Source of the DNA: a virus
DNA: 62,170 bases
IMG/VR virus record: IMGVR_UViG_3300032294_001909
Location: 1-62,170 of that record
Direction: 5' to 3' (one strand)
Positions 12,783 through 19,522 of the stretch are shown piece after piece. Both the position numbers and the translations under genes were made by a program. Position 1 is the first letter of the stretch; each line of letters begins with the position of its first letter. The notes beneath the pieces were generated by a model. That model was not told the origin of the DNA. It searched no databases and worked only from the letters and a program-made list of their open reading frames with translations.

Positions 12783-13070
12783 ATGAAAAATGAAAAATTC
12801 GGAGCCGTTCTAGAATTACCCGAAAATATTATTGTATATGTAGATTACAATACATTAAACTTAGAAGTATTAACAAAAGTTGACGCCAAGGTACATGCGC
12901 AACTGCTACACGCATACTTCACGATAAAAGGAGAATCTATGCTTGGCTATTTTCCGTACCGGGGAGATGAGATAGTAGCTCTTATGGAAAAACACATGAA
13001 TGCCAAGATAGTAGATCGGTGGGATGATTCGGTTAGTTCAAAACAATCAGATAAAATGATTGTATACTAA
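12783..13070 (+). CDS. Hypothetical protein
   Basis: 95 residues, start two bases after the preceding stop with GAGGAGAATAGTT before the ATG, hence translationally coupled to the 792-aa protein. Sequence MKNEKFGAVLELPENIIVYVDY suggests a small alpha/beta domain. Not recognised. Confidence 0.7.
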   Translation: MKNEKFGAVLELPENIIVYVDYNTLNLEVLTKVDAKVHAQLLHAYFTIKGESMLGYFPYRGDEIVALMEKHMNAKIVDRWDDSVSSKQSDKMIVY

Positions 13071-13096
13071 TTATAGTAAATGCTTTGGAGTAGCTT

Positions 13097-13345
13097 ATGA
13101 TTTCTTTAATAGACTTAATACTTGAATTAAACGATACAGAAGAACGTAAGGTATGGAGAACATACGCAAATAGATTTGGTTCAAGAAACACGGTGGGTCA
13201 GGTCAGGTATTTTAAAAATAGAGATAAAGCATCAAAGTTTGCCACCGGGGCAAAAAAAGGACCAAAGATGGGAAGACCCAAGGCAAAAATCAAACCTCGG
13301 CATAAAGAAGAAAAACAAAAGTACGACTATACTCCGGGAACATAA
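13097..13345 (+). CDS. Small basic hypothetical protein
   Basis: 82 residues with the N-terminal helix MISLIDLILELNDTEERKVW and a Lys/Arg/Gly-rich remainder (GAKKGPKMGRPKAKIKPRHK), suggesting a nucleic-acid or capsid-interior protein (inference). Followed directly by a bidirectional terminator. Confidence 0.68.
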   Translation: MISLIDLILELNDTEERKVWRTYANRFGSRNTVGQVRYFKNRDKASKFATGAKKGPKMGRPKAKIKPRHKEEKQKYDYTPGT

Positions 13346-13348
13346 AAA

Positions 13349-13374
13349 AATCGCTAGCTTGATGGCTAGCGATT
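13349..13374. terminator. Bidirectional terminator between convergent genes
   Basis: Stem AATCGCTAGC/GCTAGCGATT with a 6-nt loop, T-rich on both strands; separates the rightward 13097-13345 gene from the leftward 13379-13885 gene. Confidence 0.9.
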
Positions 13375-13378
13375 TTGT

Positions 13379-13885
13379 TTATTCGCAGAATTGATATATA
13401 AACGGCTTGGGAGGATGAAACTCAGGTAACCCATATTTTAGTTGAAGGCTTTTTATTAGTTCCTTGGATGGTCTTCGTTTATTATCCCATCCCATAATCC
13501 GTGTATTTTTATTTACTTCTTCGATAAATTCTTTAAATGGCCCGAAATAAAGTAGCTTTAGTTCTGTGTATGTGCTGTTTGGCTCTAATATAGCAATCAA
13601 GTCTACGCTTTCTTCGCCCGTGTATGTACAAGAAACTTCGGTGTGCATTTCACTGACAGTTTTTACTTGTACCGTTTTGCCGTCCATGAGAACTAAATCA
13701 ACGGCGTCATCGTGGCCCTTTTGTTTTTTTGTAGCATTCCATACAGAGCGTAATATAGCTTCACCGTAGTCACCGGAATGGTTGAACTTTTCTCCGTAAA
13801 ATCCAACGCTACGGTGAAGATTATTTACTTGCCGCCAAACTTCTAGATACGTTTTTGCTTCGTCATTTAATGGTATTAGTGACAT
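13379..13885 (-). CDS. PD-(D/E)XK-like nuclease candidate
   Basis: 168 residues. GDYGEAILRSVW provides a conserved Glu helix. DAVDLVLMDGKTVQVKT fits the restriction-endonuclease-fold active site with a QxK variant (D...QVK). This is a fold-level inference. The start codon (13885) lies inside the 3' end of the frameshifted frame of the upstream gene, a 23-nt overlap. Last gene of the leftward block. Confidence 0.6.
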   Translation of the reverse strand: MSLIPLNDEAKTYLEVWRQVNNLHRSVGFYGEKFNHSGDYGEAILRSVWNATKKQKGHDDAVDLVLMDGKTVQVKTVSEMHTEVSCTYTGEESVDLIAILEPNSTYTELKLLYFGPFKEFIEEVNKNTRIMGWDNKRRPSKELIKSLQLKYGLPEFHPPKPFIYQFCE

Positions 13886-14293
13886 TACCGGCTGTTATTG
13901 TGGTCGAGCTAAATGTGCTGTTTAGAAGGCCGCTTGTGGAAAATCCCGATGTGATAGTTCCGGATCCACTACAGGGAAAATTCCATTTTTCGTTTGCCCA
14001 TTGTTGATCGTAATACCAGATGCTATTTCCCGTATATGTATTAATGGCCGTGCCCGTGAATGGTTTAACGGTTAAACCTTCCCACCACGGGCTTACCGAA
14101 AAGGGCGGATTAAGATATCAATATTATCTAAATCGTCTTCCCAATCGGACGGGATTTCTCTAATAACTTTTGCACGAGCCTTGTCTTCGGTAGCCGCTAA
14201 TACAATGTCGCGAGCAATAACTTGTGCCAGACCAGCGTCTTCCGTTTCCGGATTGTATACAACCACGTAATCCCATACTAACTTTTTTGCCAT
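13863..14293 (-). CDS. Frameshift extension product (66 aa plus about 78 aa)
   Basis: Predicted -1 frameshift product of the 14093-14293 gene. The slippery heptamer CCCTTTT (14105-14099 read leftward) is in the correct X XXY YYZ phase (CCT TTT in frame). It is followed after 6 nt by a 7-bp stem GCCCGTG/CACGGGC (14092-14086 with 14058-14052) that encloses a second perfect hairpin at 14062-14078. The -1 frame then reads SPWWEGLTVKPFTG... and stays open to a TGA at 13865-13863. It has no start codon of its own near its beginning. The extension is Trp/Thr/Ser-rich and beta-like; function unknown. Confidence 0.6.
14093..14293 (-). CDS. Small conserved phage-type protein (zero-frame product)
   Basis: 66 residues, MAKKLVWDYVVVYNPETEDAG..., ending DNIDILIRPFR just after the slippery site. 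The pattern of beta strand, RDIVLAATEDKARAKVIREIP helix and terminal IRPF recalls a short family I associate with phages; the name is unknown. RBS AGAGGG lies before the ATG at 14293. Its termination codon sits 3 nt after the slippery heptamer. Confidence 0.75.
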   Translation of the reverse strand: MAKKLVWDYVVVYNPETEDAGLAQVIARDIVLAATEDKARAKVIREIPSDWEDDLDNIDILIRPFR

Positions 14294-14305
14294 AAAACCC
14301 TCTCT

Positions 14306-14650
14306 TTATAGTGGTAACATAAATTTGTCTAGCTTGTATCCCACACCTTCGCTCACTGCATCAAGTGATTTCGTTCCATAATAATTCTTGATCTTCCACC
14401 CGCTCTGAAGGTAATCCTTTAGGCACATCTTGTCATTATACATAAAGCTAAAAATTACCAGAGGAATAATTCCTACCCAAAACAGTGACGCGACAATTAA
14501 TACTGCTGCAATTATAAGGGAGTTTTTCCAATCTTGTCGAAAGATTGCGGGGAAACATCCCCAAAAAAGAACCGTCCATGAATATCCCACAGGAATAGTC
14601 TTCGTTTCATCTGTGTTAGGATTTACGATTGTAACATGACCATGCGCCAT
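14306..14650 (-). CDS. Small membrane protein
   Basis: 114 residues. After a short hydrophilic N-terminus, YSWTVLFWGCFPAIFRQDW is followed by a long hydrophobic stretch (about residues 43-70) forming two transmembrane segments. This combination is common in small phage and bacterial membrane proteins of unknown role. Located just downstream of the serine tRNA in the leftward block. Confidence 0.75.
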   Translation of the reverse strand: MAHGHVTIVNPNTDETKTIPVGYSWTVLFWGCFPAIFRQDWKNSLIIAAVLIVASLFWVGIIPLVIFSFMYNDKMCLKDYLQSGWKIKNYYGTKSLDAVSEGVGYKLDKFMLPL

Positions 14651-14679
14651 AAATTACCTTTAGGTTGAAGTTAGGTGTA

Positions 14680-14768
14680 CGGAAGGAGAGGGATTCGAAC
14701 CCTCGGTGCAAGTTTCCTCACACGGCGGTTTAGCAAACCGCTACCTTAAGCCTCTCGGTCATCCTTCC
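14680..14768 (-). tRNA. tRNA-Ser (GCU)
   Basis: 89 nt. Acceptor GGAAGGA/TCCTTCC; anticodon arm GCGGT-TTGCTAA-ACCGC with anticodon GCT; long variable arm as expected for serine; T arm GAGGG-TTCGAAT-CCCTC. CCA not encoded. Confidence 0.92.
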
Positions 14769-14810
14769 TACTCATTAAGTATAATGAGTCTGCCACAAAA
14801 TGTCAATAGG

Positions 14811-15407
14811 TTATTTGATATCAGCCGAGGTTATCAATGTGTATGTAAAGCTATTTCCGTGAATATCACGCGCCTTTCTACAAATGTCCATAAATAAGTT
14901 AAAATCTTTTACTCTCTTGAACACTTGACATCCCTCTGACCAGTTTTCAACAAATTCTGATTCCGTTTTTGGATTGGAGCGATGAATATTGATACCAAAT
15001 AATCCATCTTGGGTTGTTGCTTCATCAAACGTCATATCTTTATTTTTATCACGCCACACCTTTACAGTTTTTTGTTGGCGCAACGCTTCATACTTTCCTT
15101 GGTGCATTCCAATCATGTGAGACCCACGATATTGATTGGGTACTAATCTTGCCACGCCGTTTGGATTACTGAACTCTTTTACGGCTTTTGTGCCGGGATC
15201 GGTTGTACAAGGCCAGATGTGAAATTTCCAAACACCCCCCTCTTTATACGAAATCGTCATCCAGTCATCAAACTTATTTGTAACTTTTTTTCCGGTTGTT
15301 GCATTTCGTATGCCCACAATATTTACATCAAAATCTTTAGCACCTTCAAACCACACATAACCCTTGGCTTTTACTGCACGTTCTACTTGTTCTCGGGTAA
15401 ACGCCAT
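14811..15407 (-). CDS. Possible L,D-transpeptidase-like murein enzyme
   Basis: 198 residues, start MAFTREQVERAVKAKGY at 15407 (CGAGA before it; the TTG two codons upstream is not used). The motif GINIHRS...NWSEGCQVF resembles the HxxS...S-G-C catalytic signature of YkuD-type L,D-transpeptidases. No signal peptide. The adjacent small membrane protein upstream (15424-15759) fits a holin, so a lysis cassette is a reasonable inference, not proven. Confidence 0.5.
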   Translation of the reverse strand: MAFTREQVERAVKAKGYVWFEGAKDFDVNIVGIRNATTGKKVTNKFDDWMTISYKEGGVWKFHIWPCTTDPGTKAVKEFSNPNGVARLVPNQYRGSHMIGMHQGKYEALRQQKTVKVWRDKNKDMTFDEATTQDGLFGINIHRSNPKTESEFVENWSEGCQVFKRVKDFNLFMDICRKARDIHGNSFTYTLITSADIK

Positions 15408-15423
15408 AGACAATCTCGGTTGA

Positions 15424-15759
15424 TTAGTTTACATGACCGCAGTTTGTACAGGCATTATTTTCTGGGGTTGGCTCTGTTGGAGTTGATACCGCAGCTTCTG
15501 CTTCAACTTTTGCCGCTGGAGAAAATCTTTCTAACCCAGCAACACCAAACGAGCCTAATGTGATCGTTACAAACGAATTATAGATGTATTCAGTTATCAC
15601 TAAATCATGTCCAATAATTCCTGATCCCAAATCAATAAATGCCGTTAAAACCATCATTGCAAATGAAATGAAACCAATTATTGTTTTTTCGTTGTAGTCG
15701 TTTGAATCCTTAAAAATTTGAGTAAACCACATTTCTTTTTTCCTCTTGGTTGGCGACAT
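15424..15759 (-). CDS. Holin-like membrane protein
   Basis: 111 residues with two hydrophobic segments (about 28-48 and 60-76), a basic N-terminus and a soluble tail ending CTNCGHVN. Topology and its position 16 bp upstream of the candidate murein enzyme suggest a holin. No family-specific motif is visible. Confidence 0.5.
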   Translation of the reverse strand: MSPTKRKKEMWFTQIFKDSNDYNEKTIIGFISFAMMVLTAFIDLGSGIIGHDLVITEYIYNSFVTITLGSFGVAGLERFSPAAKVEAEAAVSTPTEPTPENNACTNCGHVN

Positions 15760-15820
15760 AATGTTCTCAGGTAAGAGTTTACAAAACTAACATTACCTTT
15801 ATGTAACCAATTTAAGAGAG

Positions 15821-15926
15821 CGGCATCGGGGGATTCGAACCCCTATTCCTTGGCTTAGCACGATATAAATAAACTATCACGGTAGCGAGCCCAAATATCG
15901 TCGTTGTCCCGTCCAACTGCGATGCC
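15821..15926 (-). tRNA. tRNA-like element with expanded anticodon region
   Basis: 106 nt. Acceptor GGCATCG/CGATGCC, D arm GTTG/CAAC, T arm GGGG-TTCGAAT-CCCC. The anticodon stem ACGAT/ATCGT encloses 32 nt instead of 7. An inner hairpin CGTGATA/TATCGTG lies in or overlaps this region. Amino acid cannot be assigned. It starts 4 bp after tRNA-Arg. Could be interrupted by a small insertion or be a degenerate tRNA. Confidence 0.5.
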
Positions 15927-15930
15927 TATA

Positions 15931-16002
15931 TACCCCAAGAAGGATTCAAACCCTCTCTAAAACGTTCGAAGCGTTTCGTGCTATTCTTTACACTATTGGG
16001 GT
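15931..16002 (-). tRNA. tRNA-Arg (UCG)
   Basis: 72 nt. Acceptor ACCCCAA/TTGGGGT, anticodon arm AAACG-CTTCGAA-CGTTT giving TCG, T arm GAGGG-TTTGAAT-CCTTC. The D loop lacks the usual GG, so the fold is slightly atypical. Confidence 0.8.
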
Positions 16003-16003
16003 G

Positions 16004-16282
16004 TTAATTACGCTTGTTTTTTATTTCTTCTCGTAAATCTTGTATAAATCCGTCACGTTGCTCTACTAAATATTTTTCTCTTTCTATCAATCTAAGTCGC
16101 TCTTCGTCTGTCAATTTCAATACTAATTGTTCTTTCTGTTCAATCATTTTTTTGTATTCGTCCAACTGCTTTGAAAATAGCATGTTTTGATAATATAAAA
16201 TACATACCAACAAAATTATGGTAAACGATTGTTCTTTTAGCTTTTCAATAAACGTGTCTGAAATGTGTTTTGTGGCTGCCAT
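16004..16282 (-). CDS. Single-pass membrane protein with coiled coil (spanin-like)
   Basis: 92 residues, start MAATKHISDTFIEKL at 16282 with GGGAGACATGC before it. One transmembrane helix (about 20-36, FTIILLVCILYYQNM) followed by a charged coiled coil to the C-terminus. This is the layout of an Rz-type inner-membrane spanin; with the nearby holin-like gene this is plausible but unproven. Confidence 0.5.
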   Translation of the reverse strand: MAATKHISDTFIEKLKEQSFTIILLVCILYYQNMLFSKQLDEYKKMIEQKEQLVLKLTDEERLRLIEREKYLVEQRDGFIQDLREEIKNKRN

Positions 16283-16316
16283 GCATGTCTCCCGTGTATG
16301 ACAACACAACCATTTA

Positions 16317-16390
16317 TGGCACCGATTGGATTCGAACCAACGTATTCTCCCTTATGAGAGGAGCGCCTGAGCCTCTCGCGCCACGATGCC
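16317..16390 (-). tRNA. tRNA-Met (CAU)
   Basis: 74 nt. Acceptor GGCATCG/CGGTGCC, anticodon arm CTCCT-CTCATAA-GGGAG giving CAT, T arm GTTGG-TTCGAAT-CCAAT. Elongator Met versus lysidine-modified Ile cannot be told from sequence. Confidence 0.9.
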
Positions 16391-16391
16391 G

Positions 16392-16712
16392 TTACATCAA
16401 TTTACCGGTATTTTTCTCTACGCGGATTGCTTTGTCGTCAAACAAAGCAACCATATACATGTCTTTTTTATTAGTGATTTCTAACTCTTGGCCTATATGT
16501 GTTTTACACCATTTTTTAATAATAGAAATGGTTTTTTCATCCGCGTCGGCTGCACGAGCAGTCATAATCTTAACAATTTTACCAGATGCTAACAATTTCT
16601 TAACCTTATCAACCATAGGTTGAATGGGTTCACCTATGTGATGAGTACCTTTCCAACCATCTATTTTAGCTAACGTTCCGTCTAAATCAACTCCTATCCA
16701 CTGTTTTTTCAT
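16392..16712 (-). CDS. HAD-superfamily phosphatase
   Basis: 106 residues. Motif I DLDGTLAKID at residues 9-18 and motif II-like VKIMTARAADAD near residue 48; a C-terminal ALFDDKA resembles motif IV. Compact phage HAD proteins of this size are thought to act as nucleotidases or polynucleotide phosphatases; the substrate is not visible. RBS AGAGA before ATG. Begins one base from the Met tRNA. Confidence 0.8.
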   Translation of the reverse strand: MKKQWIGVDLDGTLAKIDGWKGTHHIGEPIQPMVDKVKKLLASGKIVKIMTARAADADEKTISIIKKWCKTHIGQELEITNKKDMYMVALFDDKAIRVEKNTGKLM

Positions 16713-16770
16713 ATAAGTCTCTATAAAAATACTGTAACGCGGAGAGTAAAACCCACTTCTTCTATAACTA

Positions 16771-17031
16771 TCAAGGAGCAGTATTAGTTACTTCTTGATA
16801 TAGCGTTTCAAATTCTTCGTTAAGCTGAATTTCTTCGGAGAAATTTTGCTTATGATATGTCTTTGCTAGCTTAGTAAAAAGCTTCTTATTTAAATCCAGT
16901 TCTTTGCAAATGTCATCCTTGATGTTTTTTTGCAAGTCTCGCTCCGCTTCTACTCTAGTCAGTGAGGTGCTAAAATCCTTTAGCGCCCCCATCAATTTTA
17001 TTTTATCATTTGGTCCCATCGTAATATTCAT
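16771..17031 (-). CDS. dsbA: DsbA-like late transcription DNA-binding protein
   Basis: 86 residues, start MNITMGPNDKIKLMGALKDFS at 17031 with GAGGTTATT before it. The pattern ALKDFSTSLTRVEAERDLQK...FTKLAKTYHKQNFSE...EEFETLY matches T4 DsbA, a small double-stranded DNA-binding protein that stimulates late transcription in T4 (established). Together with the gp55-like sigma factor at 33697 it indicates a T4-type late programme. Confidence 0.8.
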   Translation of the reverse strand: MNITMGPNDKIKLMGALKDFSTSLTRVEAERDLQKNIKDDICKELDLNKKLFTKLAKTYHKQNFSEEIQLNEEFETLYQEVTNTAP

Positions 17032-17038
17032 AATAACC

Positions 17039-17401
17039 TCATTTGTTTGCAAAAGTTGTTCTCCACCCAACCGGCAATACGCAATTGTCGGGTGCATTTT
17101 TAAATAGTGGTGCAATCTCTTCGTCTTCGTAACCAGCAAACCCACATCCAATTCGCGTGACGTTAAATTTCATATCTGGGTTTAATTTGGCAAACTTGAT
17201 AAACGCTTGTACATACTGTGCAACTTTGTTAATAGGCAAAGATTTTAAGTTGTCATCTTTTGTTGGAATTGCGTAACTACTTCCCTGCAATCCCATTCCT
17301 TGTCCATAAATCGCACCGTGTTCACGGAACGCTGTTAATGCCGCTCCTTTTCCATGCCGTCCTGCTAAATTACTACCAAAAACAAATATACTATTTTTCA
17401 T
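17039..17401 (-). CDS. Macro-domain-like conserved protein
   Basis: 120 residues. FVFGSNLAGRHGKGAALTAF, GLQGSSYAIPTKD and VTRIGCGFAGYEDEEIAPLF are the hallmarks of a widespread phage/bacterial family that resembles ADP-ribose-binding macro domains. Biochemical role unknown. It is packed between the metallopeptidase-like gene and dsbA with gaps of a few bases. Confidence 0.75.
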   Translation of the reverse strand: MKNSIFVFGSNLAGRHGKGAALTAFREHGAIYGQGMGLQGSSYAIPTKDDNLKSLPINKVAQYVQAFIKFAKLNPDMKFNVTRIGCGFAGYEDEEIAPLFKNAPDNCVLPVGWRTTFANK

Positions 17402-17403
17402 AA

Positions 17404-17742
17404 TTATCTTACCATATGCACCATTACATTATGTTCATTTGCGTACGCTTCTTGTTCCATTGGAATATTTCTCTTTACAAACTTTGCTTTTATTGCTTGC
17501 AGCGCATACGTAGGTAAATATTTCCATCCTAACTTTCGTGCTTGTAATACGTGGATTGCTTCATGACCAATGATATTTGGTAAGTATACTAATACAAATT
17601 CCAAGCGATATTTTAGGAATACATGATTGGCACTTAAAGTAATACCCGCTGTTTTGTATAGCAACGTCAACCATCGCGCGTGGTCGTATAAATTAAACTC
17701 AAAGGTTTCGTCATTGTATGTTGCTCGAATTCTATATTTCAT
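17404..17742 (-). CDS. HExxH metallopeptidase-like protein
   Basis: 112 residues, start MKYRIRATYNDETFEF at 17742 immediately after the upstream stop codon. GHEAIHVLQARKLGWKYL gives HExxH, with MEQEAYANE downstream as the candidate third ligand. Small phage zincin; substrate unknown. The frame is open another 32 codons upstream, but that overlaps the preceding gene. Confidence 0.75.
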   Translation of the reverse strand: MKYRIRATYNDETFEFNLYDHARWLTLLYKTAGITLSANHVFLKYRLEFVLVYLPNIIGHEAIHVLQARKLGWKYLPTYALQAIKAKFVKRNIPMEQEAYANEHNVMVHMVR

Positions 17743-17743
17743 A

Positions 17744-18238
17744 TCAAGTCCATAGTCCGCTGTAATATTTTCCAAATAGACGAAACCCATTTTCCATTCT
17801 GTCGGCATACGCCTTGATGCCCGCCGCGTCACACCCAAGTATTGGGTTTATATCGCCGTCTGTTGATTCTGGAGGGGTGTTCCAAAACTGATCTTCCCAA
17901 TCCGTAAGTTTACTTTCAAATGCAAAAATCATTTCACCAAGTACCCACTCCCACCGCTTAAAATGATTATCATCGGGTTCCCATTCTTCAAGTCGAAGAC
18001 GGGGAAACGCTTCCCAGTCTTCAACTTTAGGTGCTGAAAACCTGCGAAGGTTTTCCGGTACATCTTCATCTACTACATAAGGCGCTCCATTCTTATCGTT
18101 TTGTAGTTGCTTAAGCATAGGAACAATAATAAGAGCCAGCGTAGTATCCATGTTCCACGTATCCCACGGATCAATTTGAATGGATACCTTACGTTCTTTA
18201 TTTGGATTCTTAGGATATTTTCCGATATAAACTTTCAT
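17744..18238 (-). CDS. Conserved phage hypothetical protein
   Basis: 164 residues, start MKVYIGKYPKN at 18238 with AGGAGGTAT before it. The blocks KVSIQIDPWDTWNMDTTLALIIVPML, VVDEDVPENL and FKRWEWVLGEMIFAFE recall a phage family I believe is widespread and uncharacterised. Confidence 0.78.
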   Translation of the reverse strand: MKVYIGKYPKNPNKERKVSIQIDPWDTWNMDTTLALIIVPMLKQLQNDKNGAPYVVDEDVPENLRRFSAPKVEDWEAFPRLRLEEWEPDDNHFKRWEWVLGEMIFAFESKLTDWEDQFWNTPPESTDGDINPILGCDAAGIKAYADRMENGFRLFGKYYSGLWT

Positions 18239-18455
18239 ATACCTCCTCAAGTATACTCCCCCAATCTAAACTCAGTTTTCCAAATTTTTCTTGATACAAA
18301 TTAATCATTTCTGCTTCTTTATCAATCCCATAATAGAAATTTTCTATGGGATTTTCTTCATCAATTTTTACCAAAAAAGAAAGCTCTTCTTCAGTCAATT
18401 TTCTTTTTCTGAAAGCTTCAATATCTTGAACAGCAAGATCTAACTGATGTGACAT
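18210..18455 (-). CDS. Hypothetical protein
   Basis: 81 residues, helical and acidic (DLAVQDIEAFRKRKLTEEELSFL). Overlaps the next gene by 29 bp and follows the 31-aa membrane peptide by 6 bp, so all three are probably co-translated. Confidence 0.65.
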   Translation of the reverse strand: MSHQLDLAVQDIEAFRKRKLTEEELSFLVKIDEENPIENFYYGIDKEAEMINLYQEKFGKLSLDWGSILEEVYESLYRKIS

Positions 18456-18461
18456 AATTAG

Positions 18462-18557
18462 TCATGGCTCCTGTTGGTCTAAATGTTTAATTACATATAT
18501 CATGCCACATGCTACCACAGAACACAATACTAAAAATATAACAATAGCTTCTAGCAT
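18462..18557 (-). CDS. 31-aa single-pass membrane peptide
   Basis: MLEAIVIFLVLCSVVACGM... then YVIKHLDQQEP: one transmembrane helix with a short soluble tail, stop TGA at 18464-18462. It lies in what would otherwise be an empty 107-bp gap. Its 3' end carries the GGAG of the downstream gene. Function unknown. Confidence 0.6.
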   Translation of the reverse strand: MLEAIVIFLVLCSVVACGMIYVIKHLDQQEP

Positions 18558-18562
18558 ATGAT

Positions 18563-18838
18563 TCACATCCACCTATAAATTCCTATCAGATCAATCAATA
18601 TCCAAACTCCATTAACTATCATCATGGGATAATCATGCTTTTCATAGAACGAATGTAACATACCACCATGCCCAAAGAAAAACAAGACATAGGGAATAAA
18701 TAATGGAACGGGTAGTTTACCCGCCAATATAATACCACCAAGAATCAATAGTATTACTGCCCACCATTTACGTTTTACTATTTTATGTTCTTGCGTTTCT
18801 GATAATATTTTTGGTTTTGCGTATAAAATGTCTTTCAT
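18563..18838 (-). CDS. Membrane protein
   Basis: 91 residues: a hydrophilic N-terminus (about 25), then three hydrophobic segments (WWAVILLILGGIILAG, PLFIPYVLFFFGHGG, MMIVNGVWILIDLIGIY). No family recognised. Immediately downstream of tRNA-Asn. Confidence 0.7.
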   Translation of the reverse strand: MKDILYAKPKILSETQEHKIVKRKWWAVILLILGGIILAGKLPVPLFIPYVLFFFGHGGMLHSFYEKHDYPMMIVNGVWILIDLIGIYRWM

Positions 18839-18858
18839 ATAACTTACAGTAGAAGTAG

Positions 18859-18930
18859 CTCTCCGGGAGAATTACGATATCTCGACCCTCGGTTTAACAG
18901 ACCGATGCTCTGCCTCTGAGCTACCGGAGA
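18859..18930 (-). tRNA. tRNA-Asn (GUU)
   Basis: 72 nt. Acceptor TCTCCGG/CCGGAGA, D arm GCTCAGAGGCAGAGC, anticodon arm TCGGT-CTGTTAA-ACCGA giving GTT. T loop ATCGTAA deviates from consensus. Confidence 0.88.
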
Positions 18931-19027
18931 ATATGTGTAGTTGGTTATTCAAGTTCACACCACACAGTGAACGTTAGAGGACCATCCAGTTTCGTTGATA
19001 ACCTACAACGTCTATGATTTATTAGAA

Positions 19028-19075
19028 GGGGAGCCATAGATGCTACTTCGGTTCCGCACCGCCGGGTACCGCCCC
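19028..19075 (-). ncRNA. GC-rich three-way-junction RNA candidate
   Basis: A GC-rich island in AT-rich DNA between tRNA-Asn and the 19092 gene. On the minus strand an outer GGGG/CCCC stem closes two hairpins, CGGT-GCGGA-ACCG and AGC-ATCTATG-GCT. No known RNA family is recognised. The remaining part of this gap shows nothing else. Confidence 0.35.
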
Positions 19076-19091
19076 ATTCGGTCTTATAGTT

Positions 19092-19412
19092 TCATGATTC
19101 CTCGTCGTCCCATGATGACCAGAAAAGCTCATATGAGTTCCCCAGATATACATAAACAGGACCAGTATTATCTTTATCAAATCCGGAATAATATTCAATG
19201 TTTAAATCGGATTTAGTGCACATATCACGAGGAATCGTTCTTAGAATCAGCGGGTTGCACATTTTCGGGGCGAATCCCAACTTTAACTTTAACATTTTAG
19301 TCGTATCTACTACGGAAAAGTAGTCATCCCCCGCCATACATATGGGTCGTACCCAACTTTCTGTCGCTGGAAATATTATTTGTCCTAGATGTTGCATTTC
19401 ATTACTCGTCAT
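19092..19412 (-). CDS. Hypothetical protein
   Basis: 106 residues, start MTSNEMQHLGQIIFPATE with GGAGCAAATGTT before it. Beta-rich, acidic C-terminus (ELFWSSWDDEES). Lies between tRNA-Cys and the candidate structured RNA. Not recognised. Confidence 0.68.
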   Translation of the reverse strand: MTSNEMQHLGQIIFPATESWVRPICMAGDDYFSVVDTTKMLKLKLGFAPKMCNPLILRTIPRDMCTKSDLNIEYYSGFDKDNTGPVYVYLGNSYELFWSSWDDEES

Positions 19413-19436
19413 AACATTTGCTCCACATAAAAATCA

Positions 19437-19519
19437 AGGGCGAGATCGGATTCGAACCGATGACGGAATACTCCGAAGGTTTTGCAGACCTCTGCCTTTA
19501 GCCACTCAGCCACTCACCC
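19437..19519 (-). tRNA. tRNA-Cys (GCA) with extra variable arm
   Basis: 83 nt. Acceptor GGGTGAG/CTCGCCC, anticodon arm GAGGT-CTGCAAA-ACCTT giving GCA, T arm ATCGG-TTCGAAT-CCGAT. The variable region is 14 nt with a 4-bp stem CGGA/TCCG, unusual for cysteine tRNA. Confidence 0.85.
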
Positions 19520-19522
19520 GAA

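Noticed and set aside
15872-15879. TATAAATA on the plus strand as a T4 late promoter
   Set aside because: It lies inside the tRNA-like element and has no rightward gene behind it.
15821-15926. Group I intron in the tRNA-like gene
   Set aside because: The extra segment is only about 25 nt, far too short for a self-splicing intron.
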